Shown one piece after another: positions 59,877-64,000 of a stretch of 64,000 nucleotides of DNA (the stretch's first letter is position 1; each line of letters opens with the position of its first letter). The position numbers were made by a program, and so were the translations under genes. Source of the stretch: Bradyrhizobium sp. SZCCHNS1050 (GTDB taxonomy: Bacteria > Pseudomonadota > Alphaproteobacteria > Rhizobiales > Xanthobacteraceae); assembly GCF_032484785.1 (NCBI RefSeq), contig NZ_JAUETR010000001.1:868001-932000 (forward strand), given 5' to 3'. A model generated the notes under the pieces. It ran no database searches. It was not told the DNA's origin and was given only the letters and a program-made list of their open reading frames with translations.

Positions 59877-61466
59877 TCAATGTGCGTCGCCGCCGCCCGC
59901 CATCGGCGAGCTCGGCTTGTTGAGCAGCATCACCATGAAGCTGAGCCCGATGTAGAAGCAGGTCAGCATGAAGAACGCATCGCCATAGCCCATCACGACG
60001 GCCTGGCGATGCACGATCTGCGACAGCTGCTTCATCGCCATCAGGGCCGAATCGCCCATGCCCTGCAGCTTCTGCTGCAGCATGTTGAGGGTCTCGACCG
60101 CGGTGGCATTGCCCCAGTTGACGCGCTCGTGGAGGCGGGAAATGTGCAGGTCGGTGCGATCGTTCAGCACCTGGTTGATCACGGCAAGGCCGACGGCGCC
60201 GCCGAGATTGCGCATCAGGTTGAACAGGCCGGATGCATTCTTGACCCGATCCGGCGCCAGGGTGCCGAGCGCGATGTTGTTGGTCGGCACCATCGCGAAC
60301 ATCATGCCGACGCCGCGCAGCACCTGCGGCAGGAAAAGCTCCCAGAAGTCGTAATCGCGGGTGATGCCGGTCATCTGGTAGGAGCCGATCGCGAAGATCA
60401 CGAGGCCGAACGCGATCATCAGGCGCATGTCGATCTTCAGCATCAGGCGGCCGACCACCGGCGCCATCAGGAACATGGTGACGCCGGAGACGAACATCGT
60501 CTCGCCGATCATCAGGGCGCTGTAGCCGCGAACTTCAGCGAGATAGCGCGGATAGATGTAGGTCAGGCCGTAGAGGCCGATGCCGATGCAGAACTGCAGG
60601 AGGCAGCCGACCGCGAAGTTGCGGTTGCCGAATGCGAAGAGGTCGACGATCGGCTCGTCGGCCGTCAGCACCCGCCAGAAGAAGGCGACCGCCGACACCG
60701 CGCAGACCGCGGCGAAGATCGCGACCGACGTGTCCTGCAGCCACTCATATTGCGGCCCCTCCTCCAGCACATATTCCAGCGAGCCGAGGAAGCCGGCCAT
60801 GAACAGCAAGCCCCACCAGTCGAAGCGGTCGAGCAGCTCGAAATGCGGCTCGTCGAAATCCACCAGCGCCAGCACGCCTGTCGTGATGATGATGCCTGGC
60901 ACGATGTTGACGAAGAACAGCCAGTGCCACGACATCGCGTCGGTGATGTAGCCGCCGACCGTGGGACCCACCGTCGGCGCCAGCGTCGCGACCAGGCCGA
61001 TGATGGGACCGACGATGTGGAATTTGGTGCGCGGGAACACCGTGTAGGCCGAGGCGAACACGGTCGGAATCATGCCGGCGCCGAGGAAGCCCTGCAGCGC
61101 GCGCCACACGATCATCTGCTCGATCGACGAGGCGAAGCCGCACAGGAAGCTCGAGATGGTGAAGCCGGCCGCCGAAATCGCGAACAACAGCCGCGTGCCG
61201 AGCGCGCGCGACAGGAAGCCGGACAAGGGAATCGCGATCACCTCGGCGATCAGATAGGCCGTCTGCACCCACGACACTTCGCTGGAGCTCGCCGACAGTC
61301 CGGCCTGGATCTCGCTCAGCGACGCCGAGACGATCTGGATGTCCAGGATCGCCATGAACATGCCGAACACCATGATCAGGAACGCGATCAGCCGCCGCGG
61401 CGCGATGCGATCGGCCGGCGCCGCCGGCGCGCTCATGGTGGGGTTGGCTGTGGTGGCGGTGGCCAT
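59877..61466 (-). CDS. emrB: DHA2-family MFS efflux pump (EmrB-like)
   Basis: From the ATG at 61466 this is a 529-residue 14-helix drug:proton antiporter. MFMAILDIQIVSASLSEIQAGLSAS (about 36-60) is the DHA2 motif in the first helix. The motif C-like stretch is GLVATLAPTVGPTVGGYITDAMSWHWLFFVN (about 148-178). It ends in a short loop rich in Ser, Met and Gly. Together with the adjoining EmrA-like adaptor and an outer-membrane channel it would expel toxic compounds across the envelope. Repeat copy 2 (61512-61623) lies just upstream, and the frame running through it to 61604 is not coding. Confidence 0.92.
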   Translation of the reverse strand: MATATTANPTMSAPAAPADRIAPRRLIAFLIMVFGMFMAILDIQIVSASLSEIQAGLSASSSEVSWVQTAYLIAEVIAIPLSGFLSRALGTRLLFAISAAGFTISSFLCGFASSIEQMIVWRALQGFLGAGMIPTVFASAYTVFPRTKFHIVGPIIGLVATLAPTVGPTVGGYITDAMSWHWLFFVNIVPGIIITTGVLALVDFDEPHFELLDRFDWWGLLFMAGFLGSLEYVLEEGPQYEWLQDTSVAIFAAVCAVSAVAFFWRVLTADEPIVDLFAFGNRNFAVGCLLQFCIGIGLYGLTYIYPRYLAEVRGYSALMIGETMFVSGVTMFLMAPVVGRLMLKIDMRLMIAFGLVIFAIGSYQMTGITRDYDFWELFLPQVLRGVGMMFAMVPTNNIALGTLAPDRVKNASGLFNLMRNLGGAVGLAVINQVLNDRTDLHISRLHERVNWGNATAVETLNMLQQKLQGMGDSALMAMKQLSQIVHRQAVVMGYGDAFFMLTCFYIGLSFMVMLLNKPSSPMAGGGDAH

Positions 61467-61511
61467 GGTGTTGTTCGCTGTCGAGAGAGCACGACCGCCG
61501 CGGCATCTTCG

Positions 61512-61623
61512 GTGCACTCCCCTCCCCCTTGCAGGGAGGGGTCGGGGGTGGGGGTCCCCAACGGCGGTCTCGCGCGGAGACCCCCCACCCCAACCCTCCC
61601 CCACAAGGGGGGAGGGAGTTCAC
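61512..61623. repeat. C/G-rich palindromic intergenic repeat, copy 2 (emrA-emrB gap)
   Basis: A 112-base imperfect inverted repeat. The left end gtgcactcccctccccctt is matched by the right end, whose reverse complement reads gtgaactccctcccccctt. The right arm shares cccccacaaggggggag with copy 1 at 39454-39571. The centre holds ggtctcgcgcggagacc, a palindrome. It separates the adaptor gene from the pump gene. Confidence 0.8.
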
Positions 61624-61665
61624 TGCCGATGACGCGAAAGCCAACGCGATCGCATCATTCACTAA

Positions 61666-62994
61666 CTACTTCCCCTGCACCGTCGCCGATGCGTCAAGGT
61701 CGGCTTCGGTGTCGGCATCCTTGGCGTCGGTGGTGTCGACGGTGACGTAGACCGACATGCCGGCGCGCAGCAGGTTTTGCCGCGCCACCTCCTTCGGCAC
61801 GCGGATGCGCACGGGCAGGCGCTGCACGATCTTGGTGAAGTTCCCGGTGGCGTTGTCCGGCGGCAGCAGGGTGAACACCGAGCCCGCGGCCGGCGAGATG
61901 CTGTCGACCACGCCCTTGAAGCCGCGTGCGCCATAGGCGTCGACCTTGATCGTGACCAGCTGGCCCGGACGGATGCGCCTGAGCTGGGTTTCCTTGAAGT
62001 TCGCGTCGATGAAGACGTCGTCGAGCGGCACGACGTTGCCGAGCCGCTGGCCGACCGCGACGAAGTCGCCGGTGTTGACGAGACGGTTGGAGAAGGTGCC
62101 GTCGACCGGCGCGCGCACGGTGGCGAATTCGAGATCGCGCTCGGCCTTTGCAAGCGATGTCTTCAGCTCGGCGAGCTGCGCCTGGGCCTCGACCTGCTGC
62201 GCCTTCGTCACCTCGACATTGTCGCGCGCGGCGTCGTACGCGGCACGGGCGGCGCGGACCGCCGCCATGCCCTGGTCGCGCGCGGCTTCCGACTGCTCGA
62301 AGGTCGCATGCGAGGCAAAACCCTTGCTGCTCAGCGCCTGCTGGCGCTCATAGTCGAGCCCGGCGCGCTTCATCGCGGCTTCGGATGAGGTGAGATTGGC
62401 CTGCGCCTGCTCGGCGGCACTCTGCTGTGCGGCGACCTGGCGACCGATGCGCGCGATCGTCGCCTCCTGCGTGGCGATCTTGGTGCGGGCGGCGTCGACC
62501 GCGATCTTGTAGTCGCCGTCGTCGATGCGGAAGATCACGTCGCCCTTGCGAACCACCGAATTGTCCCGCGGCACGATCTCCTGGATGTGCCCGGAGACGC
62601 GCGCGCCCAGCATGGTGTTGTTGGCGCGGACGTAGGAATCGTCGGTCGAGACCATGAAGCGGCCGACCAGATAATAGTGCGTGGCATAGCCGGCGGCGGC
62701 GAGCGCGAGCAGTACGCCGATGCCCGCCAGCACGCGCTTGCGTTTGCCGGATTTCGGAGCGGCGGCGGGCGCGGCTTGCGGCTTCGCGCCCGTGGGAGCG
62801 CCGGCCGGCGCCGGCCGTTCAAGCGGCGCCTCGGTGCTGACGTCGGCCTTCGGGTCAGCCGGCTTGGCATCAACCGGCCTGCGCTGTGCCGCGTCGCTGG
62901 CCTGCGGCCGGACCGGCTCAGACCTCGTCTGTTCCAGCGTTTCCTCAGCGTCCGGACGGCGCGCCCGCACAGCCTGATCTCTCGCAGCGGCCAT
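61666..62994 (-). CDS. emrA: Membrane fusion (HlyD/EmrA-type) adaptor protein
   Basis: From the ATG at 62994 (GGGAG upstream) this is a 442-residue periplasmic adaptor. A Pro/Ala-rich cytosolic head of about 85 residues precedes a single membrane anchor (VLAGIGVLLALAAAGYATHYYLVG, about 88-111). Then come the barrel-sandwich hybrid (VSTDDSYVRANNTMLGARVSGHIQEIVPRDNSVVRKGD), a long coiled-coil hairpin (about 170-280) and a beta-barrel (ATVRAPVDGTFSNRLVNTGDFVAVGQ). It should connect the DHA2 pump to an outer-membrane channel. Its promoter region holds two TetR-type operators. Confidence 0.92.
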   Translation of the reverse strand: MAAARDQAVRARRPDAEETLEQTRSEPVRPQASDAAQRRPVDAKPADPKADVSTEAPLERPAPAGAPTGAKPQAAPAAAPKSGKRKRVLAGIGVLLALAAAGYATHYYLVGRFMVSTDDSYVRANNTMLGARVSGHIQEIVPRDNSVVRKGDVIFRIDDGDYKIAVDAARTKIATQEATIARIGRQVAAQQSAAEQAQANLTSSEAAMKRAGLDYERQQALSSKGFASHATFEQSEAARDQGMAAVRAARAAYDAARDNVEVTKAQQVEAQAQLAELKTSLAKAERDLEFATVRAPVDGTFSNRLVNTGDFVAVGQRLGNVVPLDDVFIDANFKETQLRRIRPGQLVTIKVDAYGARGFKGVVDSISPAAGSVFTLLPPDNATGNFTKIVQRLPVRIRVPKEVARQNLLRAGMSVYVTVDTTDAKDADTEADLDASATVQGK

Positions 62995-63016
62995 CAGAGA
63001 CTCCCACCCATGACAG

Positions 63017-63035
63017 CGGGGCCGCTCAGGCCCCG
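63017..63035. other. Hairpin in the leader of the efflux operon
   Basis: cggggcc-gctca-ggccccg forms a perfect 7-bp stem with a 5-base loop, 23 bases upstream of the emrA start and 16 bases from operator 1. On the minus strand it lies in the likely 5' untranslated region. Function unknown. Confidence 0.4.
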
Positions 63036-63050
63036 AAAATCGAAAATCCC

Positions 63051-63067
63051 GACCGAACCGTTCGGTC
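63051..63067. promoter_or_regulatory. Palindromic operator 1 for the TetR regulator
   Basis: gaccgaac-c-gttcggtc, an 8-1-8 perfect palindrome, lies in the divergent gap between the emrA-like gene and the tetR gene. It is identical to the site 34 bases away. Such duplicated palindromes are typical TetR-family operators. Control of both directions is inferred. Confidence 0.8.
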
Positions 63068-63082
63068 AATCCACATCTACCA

Positions 63083-63103
63083 TTGACCGAACCGTTCGGT
63101 CAA
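63083..63103. promoter_or_regulatory. Palindromic operator 2 for the TetR regulator
   Basis: The same 17-base palindrome recurs at 63085-63101, extended here to a 10-1-10 form by ttg...caa. The centres of the two sites are 34 bases apart, about three helical turns, so two regulator dimers could bind one DNA face. Confidence 0.8.
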
Positions 63104-63188
63104 TCTATATCTTCGCTACCGCAACATATCCGCGCAGATGCGTTTGTGACGTTGGCACCGGCCAAATCTTCGGGAACAGCCTAAACCA

Positions 63189-63827
63189 ATGATTGAGCCG
63201 TACCAAAACACCACCCAGGCGACGACGGACGACGATTCCTCGAAGCGTCGGCAAATCCTCGAGGGCGCCCGCAAGGTGTTCATGGACATGGGCTTCGACG
63301 GCGCCAGCATGGGCGAGATCGCGCGCGTCGCCGGCGTCTCCAAGGGCACGCTGTACGTCTACTTCGCCGACAAATTCCGCCTGTTCGAGGCGATCGTCGA
63401 AGAGGAGAGCGTGCATCGGGGCGCCTCGAATTTCAGCTTCGACCCGGATCGCGATGCCGCGACCGTGCTCAGCGAGTTCGGCAAGGCCTGGATCGCGGTG
63501 GTCTGCCGGCCGGGCGGCGGATCGGCGATCCGTACCGTAATGGCGATCGCCGAGCGGATGCCGGACGTCGGCCGCCGTTACTACGAGTGCGTGCTCAACG
63601 GCACGATCAGCCGGCTGGCGGCCTATCTGCAGGCCCGTGTCGACGCCGGCGAGCTCGCCATCGACGACTGCCATCTGGCGGCCTCGCAATTCCAGCAGAT
63701 GTGCCAGGCCACGCTGTTCCTGCCCTTCATCTTCCAGGCCGAGCCGGCCCCCTCGCCCGACCGCGTTCACAAGGTCATCGCCAGCGCCGTAGGCATGTTC
63801 CTCGCCCACTATGGCGTCAAGAACTGA
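63189..63827 (+). CDS. TetR-family transcriptional regulator, probable repressor of the divergent efflux operon
   Basis: This 212-residue protein has an N-terminal TetR helix-turn-helix (RRQILEGARKVFMDMGFDGASMGEIARVAGVSKGTLYVYFADKFRLFEAIV, about 19-70). A helical ligand-binding domain follows, Cys/Phe-rich near the C-terminus. Divergent orientation and the two palindromic operators between it and the EmrAB-type operon indicate local control, probably relieved by a pump substrate. The ligand is unknown. Confidence 0.92.
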   Translation: MIEPYQNTTQATTDDDSSKRRQILEGARKVFMDMGFDGASMGEIARVAGVSKGTLYVYFADKFRLFEAIVEEESVHRGASNFSFDPDRDAATVLSEFGKAWIAVVCRPGGGSAIRTVMAIAERMPDVGRRYYECVLNGTISRLAAYLQARVDAGELAIDDCHLAASQFQQMCQATLFLPFIFQAEPAPSPDRVHKVIASAVGMFLAHYGVKN

Positions 63828-64000
63828 GGACGGGCCGCGGATGGCGGCATCTGCGGCTCTGTTCTCACCAGCATCGGGCATGCGCTTTCCTTCTCGCGAC
63901 GGATGACGTCCGAGCTTGGCGTCCGGATCACCCTCGAATCGATCGGAGGGTGCAGGGAAGGCCGGGCGCTGGCCGCGCCCGTGGCCCGCCTGCTCAAAAA

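Noticed and set aside
61467..61604. N-terminal extension of the emrB-like gene to 61604
   Set aside because: It translates repeat copy 2; the ATG at 61466 leads directly into the first helix region.
63809..63997. 62-codon minus-strand frame near the right end
   Set aside because: Ser/Pro/Arg-rich product without a domain, overlapping the end of the tetR gene. The final 170 bases show nothing else recognisable.

Overview
This 64 kb window is a high-GC chromosomal segment of an alphaproteobacterium, most likely a Bradyrhizobium or close relative. That placement is an inference from the division and cell-wall (dcw) gene order, FtsZ with a very long C-terminal linker, an ECF42-type sigma factor beside a DGPF/YCII partner, and clustered palindromic intergenic repeats. 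I recognise about 50 protein genes and one RNA gene (RNase P RNA). I see no tRNA, rRNA, CRISPR array or insertion sequence.

Layout. 1-3.6 kb: the end of a UvrD/PcrA helicase, then a two-gene cassette whose products carry a polymerase-beta-type nucleotidyltransferase (NTase) signature and a phosphoribosyltransferase (PRTase) PRPP loop. This is the least explained part of the window. 3.7-7.3 kb: small envelope and membrane genes (Cys-repeat protein, OmpA-like protein, Mpo1-like protein, sugar-epimerase-like SDR, ICMT-like methyltransferase). 7.3-12.6 kb: two paralogous secreted alpha/beta hydrolases (one with LysM), a YadG/YadH-like ABC exporter, a glycine-zipper protein and an L,D-transpeptidase. 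12.7-16.2 kb: a complete sugar ABC importer. 16.7-26 kb: a membrane-fused spermidine-synthase-like protein, a phytoene-desaturase-like oxidoreductase, an orphan Flp pilin, PrmA, a small conserved-looking protein, aminopeptidase P and a Bcr/CflA drug exporter.

26.2-54.1 kb, all on the minus strand apart from one inserted gene, is the dcw cluster and its followers. In transcription order it reads rsmH-ftsL-ftsI-murE-murF-mraY-murD-ftsW-murG-(HTH gene, convergent carbonic anhydrase)-murC-murB-ddl-ftsQ-ftsA-ftsZ, then lpxC, bamD, recN and ligA. These genes cover lipid II synthesis from UDP-MurNAc onward, septal synthesis, Z-ring assembly, the first committed step of lipid A, outer-membrane protein assembly, and DNA repair and ligation. 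Many junctions overlap by ATGA. A hairpin with a U-tract ends ftsZ, a probable LexA box precedes recN, and a long hairpin sits just upstream of ligA.

54.6-64 kb: a peptidoglycan amidase divergent from rsmH, the DGPF-ECF sigma pair, rnpB with its terminator, an MsbA-like ABC exporter, and an EmrAB-type efflux operon divergent from its probable TetR repressor. Two identical palindromic operators lie between emrA and the tetR gene.

Three intergenic palindromic repeats were found. Two belong to one C/G-rich family, and both of those lie between co-directional genes of an operon (murC/murB and emrA/emrB).
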